DNA from: Sipunculus nudus
Lineage: Eukaryota; Annelida; Sipuncula; Golfingiida; Sipunculidae
Reading direction: 5' to 3'
Length of the DNA: 64,000 nt
NCBI GenBank assembly: GCA_026874595.1
Contig: CM049315.1
Coordinates: 384,001 to 448,000 of the forward strand
In this document: one piece after another, positions 63,558-64,000 of the stretch
Numbering within the stretch: the first letter of the stretch is position 1
How the letters are laid out: the number at the start of each line of letters is the position of its first letter
Translations under genes and position numbers: made by a program
The notes under the pieces: model-generated
Told to the model about the DNA's origin: nothing
What the model saw: only the letters and a program-made list of their open reading frames with translations
Database searches by the model: none

Positions 63558-64000
63558 TTGATTGGAAAGAATAGCTTTTATTCATGTTTTCATACACCAT
63601 GTCAAGTGTTGTTTACATCTAGCCCACCTAGTAGTACAGCCTTCACTTGCATTATGTAACCCACCCCAGGCAGCTTGCCTTGGGTCAGCCTGGCCACTAA
63701 CAGCAGGCTTCCCCTCTGCCGCGCACTCCCCCCCCCCCCCCCCCCCCAGATGGTGCATAAACTAGATGAATGTTATTATTTCTGTATTTGATTCATGCTT
63801 ATTCTAGGCTATGCTACATTTTAGTTTTGTATTGTACCACCAGGGTTACAATGATTAAAGTGTACATTTAATTGTGTCCACAAAGTGGTGTATTGTTATG
63901 AAGTGTGGATGTTCATCAGATAAGTAATTCCTTACTTCAGAAGAGTAAAAACTTCACCAGGTGTGAAATTGACTATTAATTCCAGTAATAAATTAAAACT
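63558..64000. other. No gene recognised; poly-C run
   Basis: A C20 run at 63728-63747. The ORF at 63562-63765 ends in proline codons from that run and is not supported. Confidence 0.5.

Overview
The window is eukaryotic, AT-rich, non-coding-dominated DNA made almost entirely of layered transposable elements, microsatellites and minisatellites. No complete host gene was recognised. The mixture fits a lophotrochozoan invertebrate, most likely a mollusc: Ty3/gypsy elements of several clades, an L1/Tx1-like LINE, a CR1/L2-like LINE fragment, a Tigger/pogo derivative, tRNA-like SINE heads, and dispersed repeats with 'TTTTTAGCTCAGCTGA' starts and cagacgga/gtccgtcc tracts. The species cannot be named from the sequence.

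Layout. 1-4.6 kb: the RNase H end of one gypsy element, a ~60-bp minisatellite, then a decayed Ty3/gypsy pol whose integrase precedes the reverse transcriptase (Gmr1-like order). 6.3-8.45 kb: an (AT)n tract that holds a solo LTR (target duplication ATAT) and a Tigger/pogo deletion derivative (TA duplication, 65-aa HTH ORF). 9.2-12.6 kb: arrays of degenerate 10-11-bp units, a second solo LTR and a terminal-inverted-repeat element. 15.2 kb: one splice-bounded exon. 17.3-23.4 kb: element B, a near-complete minus-strand gypsy with 97-98% identical LTRs, a 5-bp target duplication, a tRNA-Lys primer site, and a PHD-type finger between RNase H and integrase. 25.8-41 kb: more solo LTRs of one family, a MULE-like exon, a LINE fragment and several tandem repeats. 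41.1-46.7 kb: a solo LTR split by a 4.9-kb LINE. 47.3-49 kb: a 15-bp-unit minisatellite with an LTR-like insert. 49-61.1 kb: element C, a minus-strand gypsy with ~770-bp LTRs, a -1 frameshift heptamer (A AAA AAC) at the gag stop, and a Gag that starts with an RRM-like fold. Its gag is split by a 3.7-kb tandem-repeat insertion carrying regularly spaced CTCF-like motifs. 61-64 kb: microsatellite, a local duplication and a diverged pair of ~530-bp repeats.

Six copies of one solo LTR family (6.3, 10.2, 25.9, 33.8, 38.7 and 41.1/46.5 kb) each keep a perfect 4-bp target duplication. Five of the six keep an RFX X-box-like motif, and several have a palindrome near the integrase end. No internal region of this family is present in the window. 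All coding capacity seen belongs to mobile elements, nearly all of it broken by stops or frameshifts. The most distinctive features are the pol gene order at 1.6-4.6 kb, the PHD finger in element B, and the RRM-Gag with programmed frameshift in element C.
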